Positions 1 to 5,732 of a stretch of DNA of 5,732 bases are shown here, piece by piece. Made by a program: the position numbers and the translations under genes. The stretch's first letter is position 1, and each line of letters opens with the position of its first letter. A model generated the notes under the pieces. It was given only the letters and a program-made list of their open reading frames with translations. It made no database searches and had not been told where the DNA came from. The stretch comes from SURF-24 sp964537965 (GTDB taxonomy: Bacteria; Bacteroidota; Ignavibacteria; Ignavibacteriales; SURF-24), in contig CAZIDB010000281.1 of NCBI GenBank assembly GCA_964537965.1, positions 1 to 5,732 on the forward strand, written 5' to 3'.

Positions 1-1742
1 TTTTTATTAGGTGTAACAATTGAAATACTTGAGCTTAGTATTTCAAGATACTTTGATAGAATTAATTCGCTTGTAGTGCAATCAACGAAAATGCTGTTTG
101 GCAAATTAAGCTCTTTCATTCTCCGGACAAACTCATTCAGATTGGTATTTTCACCAGAGGAGAAAAGTCTTTTTTCCCATTCATTTATTGGTAAACCATT
201 TACATCAAAAAGCATTTTTCTGCTGTTGGCAATCGCAATAATCTTCAGGTCAATAAACAATTCCTTAGAAAGGAAATCGATCTGGTTCTGTATCTGCTTA
301 AAAAGAGTTCTGCCGATTAAGCCTGTACCAACAACAAAAAGATTTATCGATTTATAGTCAGAAAGGAAGAAAGCATCATGGATAGCATTCAATGCTTTTG
401 CTTCATCGTACTGATTTATTACGGCAGATATATTTAATTCCGATGAGCCCTGGGCAATTGCAATTATATTAACGCCATTCTTTCCAAGCGCCTGGAATAC
501 TTTTCCTGCAACACCGGTTTGATTACGCATGTTTTCACCAACAACTGCGACAATAGAAAGATTTTCTTCAACTACAACCGGTTCAAGCAACATATCTTTA
601 ATTTCATATTTTAATTCTTCTTCAATTAGTTTTTTCGCTGTAAATGCTTGTTTAGGAGGAACAGCAAGGCATAAAGAGTATTCCGAAGAAGCTAACGTAA
701 TCAGTAAGACACTTATGTTTTTTGAACCGAGTGCGTTAAAAATTCTTTTAGCAGTATCAGGAATTCCAACCAAACTGCTTCCCTGGATTCTTAACAATGA
801 AATCTTATCAACAGAAGTAATTCCTTTTATCGGAAATTTTGAATGACCATTTTTATTTGTAATTAAAGTGCCGATAAAGGTAGGATTAAAAGTATTCTTA
901 ATCCTGATTGGAATATTTTTATCCAGTGCTGGGCGCATTGTCGGTGGATGAATTACCTTAGCACCAAAGTGCGACATTTCCATCGCTTCTTCGTACGTCA
1001 TCTGAACAATTGGAAAAGCTTTTTTAACCTTTTTAGGATTAGCAGTTAATACGCCGTCAACATCTGTCCATATCTCAATTTCCTCAACATCAAGTGCGGC
1101 GCCAAATAGTGCTGCCGTATAATCTGAGCCACCTCTTCCAAGTGTTGTTGTTTCATGATTTATTGTTGATGCTATAAAGCCGGTTACTATCTGAAGCTTT
1201 TTATGAGTGTTGAAATATTCGGAAATATTTTTATTCGTGATTTCAAAATTTACTCTTGCATAGCCGAAGTTATCATCGGTAACAACAAGATTCCTGCTAT
1301 CCAGGTATTCGGCTTTTGCATTTTTACATTTTAGCGCTTCAGCAATAATATAATTCGACAATCTTTCGCCAAAGCTCATTACATAATCTAAAGTTTTGGG
1401 AGAAAGCTCCTTAACAAGGTAAATTCCGTTAAGAACATTTTTAAGTTCAAGAAAAGTATCTTTCAATGTAGCTGTAACAGATTTGCGGGATTCCTTTGTA
1501 ATTAATTCTTTTACAGCAAGAAAATGTCTTTCTTCTATTTCCGTATATCTTGTAAGATAATCTATGTTTCTTCTGGCCGCCATCTCACTTGTATGAATGA
1601 GTGTATCTGTTATTCCCTGGAAAGCGGAAAACACAACTGCTATTTTCTTATTCTTTTTTTGAGAATTAATAACTATATCAATAACTTTTTTAATCCTTTC
1701 CGGATTACCAACTGAAGAGCCGCCAAATTTTAAGATTTTCAT
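1..1742 (-). CDS. thrA: Bifunctional aspartokinase / homoserine dehydrogenase, C-terminus cut by window edge
   Basis: The fusion enzyme catalyses the first step (aspartate to aspartyl phosphate) and third step (aspartate semialdehyde to homoserine) of threonine/methionine synthesis, in the cytoplasm. Seen: an aspartokinase domain at about residues 1-300 with KFGGSSV (5-11), MSFGERL (122-128), TDD (155-157), VTGFI (186-190), GRGGSDYT (202-209) and WTDVDGV (225-231). An ACT-type regulatory region follows at about 305-460 (for example ISLLRIQG, and AIAQGSSELNISAVI near 440). The homoserine dehydrogenase NAD(P)-binding motif GTGLIG is at 472-477. The visible 580 codons end in VTPNK, a conserved homoserine dehydrogenase motif; family members are about 820 residues, so roughly 240 are missing. 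The ATG at 1742 has a strong AAGGTGA ribosome binding site. The upstream Thr-rich leader and terminator point to threonine control, favouring thrA over metL. No frameshift is visible. Domain call is sure; the ThrA/MetL distinction is less so. Confidence 0.96.
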   Translation of the reverse strand, partial: MKILKFGGSSVGNPERIKKVIDIVINSQKKNKKIAVVFSAFQGITDTLIHTSEMAARRNIDYLTRYTEIEERHFLAVKELITKESRKSVTATLKDTFLELKNVLNGIYLVKELSPKTLDYVMSFGERLSNYIIAEALKCKNAKAEYLDSRNLVVTDDNFGYARVNFEITNKNISEYFNTHKKLQIVTGFIASTINHETTTLGRGGSDYTAALFGAALDVEEIEIWTDVDGVLTANPKKVKKAFPIVQMTYEEAMEMSHFGAKVIHPPTMRPALDKNIPIRIKNTFNPTFIGTLITNKNGHSKFPIKGITSVDKISLLRIQGSSLVGIPDTAKRIFNALGSKNISVLLITLASSEYSLCLAVPPKQAFTAKKLIEEELKYEIKDMLLEPVVVEENLSIVAVVGENMRNQTGVAGKVFQALGKNGVNIIAIAQGSSELNISAVINQYDEAKALNAIHDAFFLSDYKSINLFVVGTGLIGRTLFKQIQNQIDFLSKELFIDLKIIAIANSRKMLFDVNGLPINEWEKRLFSSGENTNLNEFVRRMKELNLPNSIFVDCTTSELILSKYLEILSSSISIVTPNK

Positions 1743-1745
1743 AAT

Positions 1746-1752
1746 TCACCTT
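1746..1752 (-). promoter_or_regulatory. Ribosome binding site of thrA
   Basis: On the minus strand AAGGTGA lies just upstream of the ATG at 1742, with its AGG core six bases from the start codon. It sits after the attenuator U-tract, so it is only transcribed when termination is avoided. It fixes the thrA start. Confidence 0.8.
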
Positions 1753-1764
1753 ATGTATAAAAAC

Positions 1765-1797
1765 AAAAAAACCGACTCAGTTATCTGAAGTCGGTTT
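1765..1797 (-). terminator. Intrinsic terminator of the thr attenuator (3:4 hairpin)
   Basis: Read on the minus strand, AAACCGACTTCAG, loop ATAA, then CTGAGTCGGTTT form a 12-bp stem with one bulged T, followed directly by a run of seven T ending at 1765. This is a textbook Rho-independent terminator. It lies between the leader peptide stop (1827) and the thrA start (1742), the position expected for premature termination of the thrA transcript. On the plus strand the tract after the stem is only TTT, so it should act mainly in the minus direction. Confidence 0.9.
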
Positions 1798-1852
1798 CTA
1801 CTGTTAAAAAGTATACACTTCCAACTTCAGCCTGAATAAGCTGTCGGAGTTG
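1785..1852 (-). promoter_or_regulatory. Threonine transcription attenuator: alternative 1:2 and 2:3 hairpins
   Basis: Three segments can pair in exclusive ways. Segment 2, CTGAAGTTGG (1830-1821, overlapping the leader stop codon), can pair with segment 3, CCGACTTCAG (1794-1785), over 10 bp including one G-U. Segment 3 is also the 5' arm of the terminator stem, so this is an antiterminator. Segment 1, inside the leader ORF (CAACT at 1852-1848 and CAGC at 1843-1840), can pair with GCTG (1831-1828) and AGTTG (1826-1822), giving a 9-bp protector stem with an internal loop. A ribosome stalled on the Thr codons at 1865-1848 would mask segment 1 and free segment 2 for antitermination. A ribosome at the stop codon would mask segment 2 and let the terminator form. 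Pairings were found by eye; no folding energies were computed. Confidence 0.85.
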
Positions 1853-1910
1853 TTGTAGTTGTAGTGTGCATCATTGTAGAAACGGTAATATTTATTTTTT
1901 CTGATTTCAT
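1827..1910 (-). CDS. thrL: Threonine operon leader peptide (27 aa)
   Basis: A short ORF, ATG at 1910 and TGA at 1829-1827, encodes MKSEKINITVSTMMHTTTTTTPTAYSG. Nine of 27 residues are Thr, six of them consecutive (16-21) plus Thr23 after one Pro. It follows AGGA at 1922-1919, eight bases before the ATG. It begins a few bases after the likely transcription start and is followed by antiterminator and terminator hairpins and then thrA. The peptide itself is expected to have no function; its translation senses charged tRNA-Thr. Two Ile codons (6 and 8) and a Met-Met pair (13-14) precede the Thr run. It has the same design as E. coli ThrL (Thr/Ile-rich, about 21 aa) but no meaningful sequence identity, as usual for leader peptides. 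The gene symbol is by analogy. Confidence 0.88.
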   Translation of the reverse strand: MKSEKINITVSTMMHTTTTTTPTAYSG

Positions 1911-1927
1911 TTTCAATTTCCTATTTG

Positions 1928-1959
1928 CAAAAGTATAGCAAGAAAATTTATTTGTCAAA
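1928..1959 (-). promoter_or_regulatory. Promoter of the thrL-thrA transcript (Bacteroidota type)
   Basis: On the minus strand TTTG (1959-1956) is followed after 20 bases by TACTTTTG (1935-1928), matching the TTTG / TAnnTTTG pattern known for the primary sigma factor of Bacteroidota. The first box also reads TTGACA (1958-1953), and TATACT overlaps the second, so a sigma70-like reading is possible, but at only 15 bp spacing. Transcription should start near 1921-1924, leaving about 11-14 bases before the leader ATG. Confidence 0.72.
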
Positions 1960-2084
1960 TATTTATTTAATTATCGGAAAAAATCCTGAATAGTTTTATA
2001 CTTAAGTGAATATAAATCAAAGCGGCAAAGCATCTAATGTTCTAAGCGATTTATTTATGAAAAAACTTTTAAATTTCTCTGATC

Positions 2085-2116
2085 CTTGCAACCCTTAAAT
2101 CCTATCTTTATTTTTG
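2085..2116 (+). promoter_or_regulatory. Putative promoter of the pyrE operon (Bacteroidota type)
   Basis: CTTG (2085-2088) is followed after 20 bases by TATTTTTG (2109-2116), a full match to TAnnTTTG with a three-of-four match to the upstream box. The 20-base spacing equals that of the divergent thr promoter. Transcription would begin around 2121-2124, only a few bases before the upstream candidate ATG at 2127 and about 20 before the ATG at 2142. Confidence 0.6.
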
Positions 2117-2141
2117 GACATTAAAAATGATAGGTACTATA

Positions 2142-2726
2142 ATGAATCCTACCCAAAATGAAATAATGGAAATTTTCCTAAAGACTGAGGCATTGCTGAA
2201 CGGGCATTTCCTTTTAACATCCGGAAGACACAGTAACCAGTATTTTCAATGCGCTAAAGTTTTACAATACCCGAATTATACCGAACAAGTTTGTAAGTCG
2301 ATTTCGTCATATTTCAGCACGTTTGAAGTTGATACTGTTGTTTCACCTGCAATGGGTGGAATAATAGTAGGGCAGGAAGTTGCAAGACAATTAAATAAAA
2401 GATCAATCTTTGCCGAAAGAGAAGATAAGTTGCTCGTATTAAGACGTGGATTTGAAATTAAACCGGGAGAAAAAATATTAGTTTGTGAAGATGTTGTAAC
2501 CACTGGCGGTTCAGTATTCGAAGTTATTGAAATTGTAAAACGAGCCGGTGGTGAGCTTGTTGGTGTCGGATTTCTTGTTGATCGTTCAAACGGCAAGGTT
2601 AACTTTGGAGTTCCGCAGGTAAGTGCACTAAAGCTTGATGTAGTTTCATATTTACCTGAAGAGTGCCCGATTTGTAAAGAAGGCATTCCTGTTGTTAAAC
2701 CCGGCTCAAGAAAAATTAAGGCATGA
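2142..2726 (+). CDS. pyrE: Orotate phosphoribosyltransferase
   Basis: It transfers the phosphoribosyl group of PRPP to orotate to give OMP, the fifth step of de novo pyrimidine synthesis, in the cytoplasm. Seen (numbering from the ATG at 2142, 194 aa): LLTSGRHS (24-31), typical of the PyrE N-terminal substrate region; VVSPAMGG (66-73); and the PRPP-binding loop ILVCEDVVTTGGS (112-124) with its acidic pair. The C-terminal CPICKEGIPVVKPGSR (175-190) is, from memory, shared by a PyrE subgroup common outside Proteobacteria. Length suits the family. An in-frame ATG at 2127 would add five residues. I prefer 2142 because AGG at 2132-2134 lies seven bases upstream and because the predicted transcript starts almost on top of 2127. 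It is first in a co-directional run of four genes, and the next begins 48 nt downstream. No pyrimidine-responsive attenuator or PyrR site is visible upstream. Confidence 0.95.
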   Translation: MNPTQNEIMEIFLKTEALLNGHFLLTSGRHSNQYFQCAKVLQYPNYTEQVCKSISSYFSTFEVDTVVSPAMGGIIVGQEVARQLNKRSIFAEREDKLLVLRRGFEIKPGEKILVCEDVVTTGGSVFEVIEIVKRAGGELVGVGFLVDRSNGKVNFGVPQVSALKLDVVSYLPEECPICKEGIPVVKPGSRKIKA

Positions 2727-2774
2727 GTATTTTTAATTCACTTAATAAATGAATTCAATTGATGGAATAATCAT

Positions 2775-4043
2775 ATGAAAAAAATATTTCTTCTTGTCAT
2801 ACTTTCAATTTCTGCTTATGCGCAAATTGATTTTAACACTTACTTTGAACCTAAAACCTTACGAATTGATTACTTTCACTCAGGGGATATATCTGAGGAT
2901 TCTTATTCAATTGATGAATTAAGAATGGAACCATATTGGGGCGGTTCGCAGGTTAACATGATTGATAAATTCAGGTATGGAAAATATATTGTTGAAGTTT
3001 TCGAAAAAGAAACGAATAAATTAATTTATTCAAAAGGTTATGCTACTTTATTCAGTGAATGGCAAACCACGGAAGAAGCTAAGCATACATTTAAAACATT
3101 TAGTGAAACTGTAGTAATTCCTTTTCCAAAGGTACCTGTCAATGTCGTCTTCAATACAAGAAACAAAAAGAATGAATTTAAAAAGAAATTTGAATATGAA
3201 GTAGATCCTAAAAACTATTTTATAAATCCTGAAATGCGCTTGCAATATAAAAATTTTAAGGTTGTAAATTCAGGTGATCCTAAAGTAAAAGTTGATATCG
3301 TTATAATTCCTGACGGTTATACTAAAGAAGAAATGGAAAAATTCAAGGAAGACTGCAATAGATTTGCAGGTTATCTCTTTAATGCGTCTCCTTATAAGGA
3401 AAATAAAGACAAGTTTAATATATGGGGAGTTGAAGCTCCATCTCAGGAATCAGGTACCGATATTCCCGCTAAAGGTGTTTGGAAAAAGACTTTGATAAAT
3501 ACTACATTTTTTATGTTTGATCTTGACCGTTACTGTATGACAGGTGATAACAAAAGCTTAAGAGATCTTGCAGCTAATACACCTTATGATCAGATTTATA
3601 TTCTTGTAAACACTGATAAGTATGGTGGTGGCGCTATTTATAACCATTATTCTGTTTGTGTCAGCGATAATAGAGCAGGAGAATATATTTTTACGCATGA
3701 ATTTGGGCATGGTTTCGTAGGTCTTGCGGATGAGTATTATACATCTGATGTAGCTTATGAAAATTTTTATCCGTTGGATGTTGAACCTTATGAACCGAAT
3801 ATAACTACACTTGCTAACTTTGAAAGTAAATGGAAAGATATGGTTGATAAAGATACCCCGATTCCTACACCTAATGAAGAACAATATAAAAATGTTGTTG
3901 GCGTTTTTGAAGGTGGCGGTTATGTTGCAAAGGGAGTTTACAGACCTTCATTGGATTGCACTATGAAATCGATTTCAGTGAACAATTTTTGTCCCGTATG
4001 CAGAAGGGCAATAGAAGAAATGATAAAATTTATCGCTGAATAA
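2775..4043 (+). CDS. Secreted M64-family zinc metallopeptidase (IgA peptidase M64-like)
   Basis: A 422-residue exported protein. Residues 1-16 are a Sec signal peptide: Lys-rich start, hydrophobic core IFLLVILSIS, and AYA before Gln17 as a signal peptidase I site. No lipobox Cys is seen. About 17-145 look like the M64 N-terminal beta domain, and about 155-422 like the catalytic domain. The zinc motif is HEFGHGFVGLADEYY at 308-322, with His308 and His312 as ligands, Glu309 as catalytic base, and a third ligand probably among the following acidic residues. VDIVIIPDGYT (173-183) and the ending YRPSLDCTMKS...FCPVC (Cys395, 406, 409) also resemble this family. The family was named for an IgA-cleaving Clostridium enzyme, but its members in environmental bacteria have no established substrate, so IgA cleavage should not be assumed. 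No sorting domain is present at the C-terminus. A weak GGA precedes the ATG. It ends one base before the next gene. Confidence 0.9.
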   Translation: MKKIFLLVILSISAYAQIDFNTYFEPKTLRIDYFHSGDISEDSYSIDELRMEPYWGGSQVNMIDKFRYGKYIVEVFEKETNKLIYSKGYATLFSEWQTTEEAKHTFKTFSETVVIPFPKVPVNVVFNTRNKKNEFKKKFEYEVDPKNYFINPEMRLQYKNFKVVNSGDPKVKVDIVIIPDGYTKEEMEKFKEDCNRFAGYLFNASPYKENKDKFNIWGVEAPSQESGTDIPAKGVWKKTLINTTFFMFDLDRYCMTGDNKSLRDLAANTPYDQIYILVNTDKYGGGAIYNHYSVCVSDNRAGEYIFTHEFGHGFVGLADEYYTSDVAYENFYPLDVEPYEPNITTLANFESKWKDMVDKDTPIPTPNEEQYKNVVGVFEGGGYVAKGVYRPSLDCTMKSISVNNFCPVCRRAIEEMIKFIAE

Positions 4044-4044
4044 A

Positions 4045-5274
4045 ATGAAGCATAAAAAACTCTATCGCACAATTGAAGCGGTTGCCTCCGGTGAATTTTC
4101 TTCAGGTGAGGAAATGCTTGTTAGCATACTTAACCTGATTGTTCATAAGCAGGAAGCGGGTATTACCGGCGGCAGAATCTGGAAACTTGATATTGAAAAC
4201 AATTCTTATCATTTAATTTACCAGACAGGTTCATTGGAAAAAATTGAACCTGATTTCCAGATCTTTATCCGGGATTATCCGATTTTCGATCTTATAGCAA
4301 GCGAACGTTCAATATTAGCTGACGAGACTAACAACAGTTTACGGAAAAAAGGCATTTTTAAATATTCGGCAAGCGGTGTCGGATCAAAGAAAAAAATTAA
4401 TGGCAAATATTATTATGAATACCTGCTTGCATTAAACAGCGAAAACATTGACGATGAGCTTAGATATACTCTTACTATTGTTGCCACAGTATTAACTTCA
4501 CAGTTGAAACAAAGGAGAATATCTGCAAGCGAACAGCATCTAAAAGCCGACCTTGATAAAGCAAAGCAATTGCAGAAGAGCATTTTACCCGAGCACGAAT
4601 ATAATTTTCATAATTTTGAAATGTTCGGTTTAACAATTCCTGCAGAAGTTATTGGCGGTGATTTTTTTGATTACCTGAAAATTGGTGATGAAGAACGCAT
4701 TGGTATAGTTGTAGGTGATGCGGCAAGCAAAGGTATTAGTGCGGCTGCCGAAGCAATGTATATTTCTGGCGCTGTTAGAATGGCAAGTACGTTTGAGATT
4801 AAAATTTCTCCCTTTATGAAAAGAATGAACGAACTTGTCCACAAAATTTTCAGTGAGGAAAAATTTGCGACAATGTTTTACGGCGAAATATCTACGGATA
4901 AGAATGGGTTATTTCTTTATGCTAATGCAGGTCATAATCCACCAATATTTGTTCGGGCTAAAACAGGAGAAATAAATCATCTGCTACCGACAGGTCCTTT
5001 GCTTGGTCCTTCACCTCATGCAAAGTATGAAACGGAGAATATTAATTTCCAGGTAAATGACGTTCTTGTAATTTATACTGATGGGATTGTTGAATCGTTT
5101 AATGCTTACGGGGAATTGTATGAAGAGTTCAGACTTGAGAAGATAATTAAAAACACAAGGAATCTTACACCGAAAGAAATAGCCTATAAAATTTTGGATG
5201 ATGTTATTCATTTCAGCAAAGACGGAAAATATTCTGACGATAAAACCCTGGTTGTAATTAAACGGAATAAATAA
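4045..5274 (+). CDS. GAF-like/SpoIIE-type serine phosphatase (RsbU-like)
   Basis: A 409-residue cytoplasmic protein without signal peptide or membrane segment. Residues about 15-155 look like a GAF-type sensory domain (inferred from pattern; ligand unknown). A charged helical, probably coiled-coil linker (about 158-180, containing LKADLDKAKQLQKSILP) leads into a PPM/SpoIIE phosphatase domain (about 182-407). Metal-site motifs are present: GGDFFD (204-209), GDAASKG (224-230), NAGHNPP (294-300), YTDGIVES (344-351) and DDKT (398-401). Such enzymes usually dephosphorylate anti-anti-sigma (STAS) proteins in partner switching that controls stress sigma factors, or act in other signalling. No STAS or anti-sigma gene is in the window, so the target is unknown. 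GDAASKG departs from the common GDVSGKG while keeping the metal-binding Asp. The ATG lies one base after the peptidase stop with no good ribosome binding site, suggesting translational coupling. Confidence 0.92.
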   Translation: MKHKKLYRTIEAVASGEFSSGEEMLVSILNLIVHKQEAGITGGRIWKLDIENNSYHLIYQTGSLEKIEPDFQIFIRDYPIFDLIASERSILADETNNSLRKKGIFKYSASGVGSKKKINGKYYYEYLLALNSENIDDELRYTLTIVATVLTSQLKQRRISASEQHLKADLDKAKQLQKSILPEHEYNFHNFEMFGLTIPAEVIGGDFFDYLKIGDEERIGIVVGDAASKGISAAAEAMYISGAVRMASTFEIKISPFMKRMNELVHKIFSEEKFATMFYGEISTDKNGLFLYANAGHNPPIFVRAKTGEINHLLPTGPLLGPSPHAKYETENINFQVNDVLVIYTDGIVESFNAYGELYEEFRLEKIIKNTRNLTPKEIAYKILDDVIHFSKDGKYSDDKTLVVIKRNK

Positions 5275-5288
5275 AATTAAGAGATAAA

Positions 5289-5732
5289 TTGAAAAGCCTA
5301 AAAGAGAAATACGGCAGCTGGGCTTTAGTTACTGGTGCTTCATCCGGAATCGGAAAAGAATTTGCTAAGTACTTTGCTGATGAAGGATTCAATCTTGTTC
5401 TGATTGCACGGAGAATTGAAAGACTTGAAGAATTAGCAAAGCAGCTGAAAGAAAAAAATAAAATCGATGTTATTTCAGTCTGTGCAGATTTAAGTAAAGA
5501 TGACTTCCTTCCTTTAATTCTTGAAAAGATTAAGGACATCGAAATAAATATTCTTGTTAACAATGCAGGAATTGGTTCAAGCGGAAGATTTGAGACTATT
5601 CCAACTGAAAAAGAAATTGATTTAGTTAAACTGAATTGCCTTGCTCCATTAATATTAACACATCACTTTGTTAAAGGAATGATTAAGAATAAAAAGGGAG
5701 CAATAATATTTCTTGGTTCAATCGTTGCATTT
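5289..5732 (+). CDS. Short-chain dehydrogenase/reductase, C-terminus cut by window edge
   Basis: The first 148 codons of an NAD(P)-dependent SDR oxidoreductase with a Rossmann fold. Seen: the cofactor motif TGASSGIG (15-22); an ARR after the second strand (40-42), whose basic residues favour NADPH; ADLS (67-70); NNAG (91-94); Asn116 in KLNCLAP; and Ser144 in FLGS, in the position of the catalytic Ser. The YxxxK active site would lie just past the edge. The overall look is of the DltE/COG0300-like classical SDRs, whose substrates cannot be deduced from this. The start is a TTG at 5289. An in-frame TAA lies at 5268-5270, no ATG or GTG falls between it and this codon, and the first in-frame ATG is at about residue 131. 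A purine-rich AAGAGA stretch lies at 5279-5284. It begins 14 nt after the phosphatase gene and is probably in the same operon. Confidence 0.92.
   Translation, partial: MKSLKEKYGSWALVTGASSGIGKEFAKYFADEGFNLVLIARRIERLEELAKQLKEKNKIDVISVCADLSKDDFLPLILEKIKDIEINILVNNAGIGSSGRFETIPTEKEIDLVKLNCLAPLILTHHFVKGMIKNKKGAIIFLGSIVAF

Noticed and set aside
76..846. Plus-strand ORFs at 76-357 and 529-846
   Set aside because: They are antisense to the well-supported aspartokinase/homoserine dehydrogenase reading frame and show no domain features.
1524..1715. Plus-strand 63-codon ORF
   Set aside because: It is antisense to the aspartokinase N-terminus, and its composition follows from the opposite frame.
1809..1820. 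Small palindrome around GTATAC in the loop of the 2:3 antiterminator
   Set aside because: It is a short AT-rich self-complementary stretch with no other support as an operator; at most a minor stem within the leader RNA.
1960..2084. Possible regulatory RNA or riboswitch in the divergent intergenic region
   Set aside because: No conserved riboswitch-like elements, strong hairpins or repeats are visible, and it lies upstream of both predicted transcription starts.
2276..2686. Long minus-strand ORF (136 codons) opposite pyrE
   Set aside because: It lies wholly inside the clear pyrE gene, has no recognisable motif and no ribosome binding site; it is a shadow frame.
2735..2755. Inverted repeat AATTCA / TGAATT between pyrE and the peptidase gene
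   Set aside because: The stem is only six weak AT-rich pairs with a nine-base loop and no T-tract follows, so it is not a convincing terminator.
3048..3884. Minus-strand ORFs at 3048-3245 and 3558-3884
   Set aside because: They are inside the M64 peptidase gene, rich in Ile/Phe/Arg/Lys as expected of a reversed AT-rich gene, with no motif.
5258..5563. Minus-strand 101-codon ORF
   Set aside because: It is opposite the SDR frame, which carries TGASSGIG and NNAG motifs, so this one is a shadow.

Overview
The window is AT-rich and chromosomal, with the look of the Bacteroidota/Chlorobiota/Ignavibacteriota group. The grounds are two promoters of the TTTG / TAnnTTTG type, an M64-family secreted peptidase, a PyrE with a C-terminal CPICKEGIPVVKPGSR tail, and an aspartokinase-homoserine dehydrogenase fusion. 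Usable Shine-Dalgarno sequences (AAGGTGA, AGGA) suggest an Ignavibacteria-like member rather than a typical Bacteroides, but this placement is inference.

Left part (1-1959, minus strand): the first 580 codons of a bifunctional aspartokinase/homoserine dehydrogenase, running off the left edge. Upstream lies a complete transcription-attenuation control region. In order of transcription it has a TTTG-N20-TAnnTTTG promoter, a 27-residue leader peptide with nine threonines (six consecutive), mutually exclusive 1:2, 2:3 and 3:4 RNA hairpins, a U-tract terminator, and then the thrA ribosome binding site. The logic is that of the enterobacterial thr operon: plentiful charged tRNA-Thr lets the ribosome reach the leader stop and the terminator forms, while threonine starvation stalls the ribosome in the Thr run and the antiterminator forms.

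Middle (1960-2141): a divergent intergenic region. Apart from the two promoters and the pyrE ribosome binding site I see no RNA gene, repeat or small ORF in it.

Right part (2085-5732, plus strand): a probable operon of pyrE (orotate phosphoribosyltransferase), a secreted M64 metallopeptidase, a cytoplasmic GAF-like/SpoIIE (RsbU-type) serine phosphatase, and the start of a short-chain dehydrogenase cut by the right edge. Gaps are 48, 1 and 14 nt. I see no convincing terminator or second promoter in these gaps. The peptidase and phosphatase are probably translationally coupled. The four genes share no obvious pathway.

There are no transposons, CRISPR arrays, tRNAs or rRNAs. The most interesting element is the threonine attenuator with its short leader-peptide gene, which is easy to miss in routine annotation.
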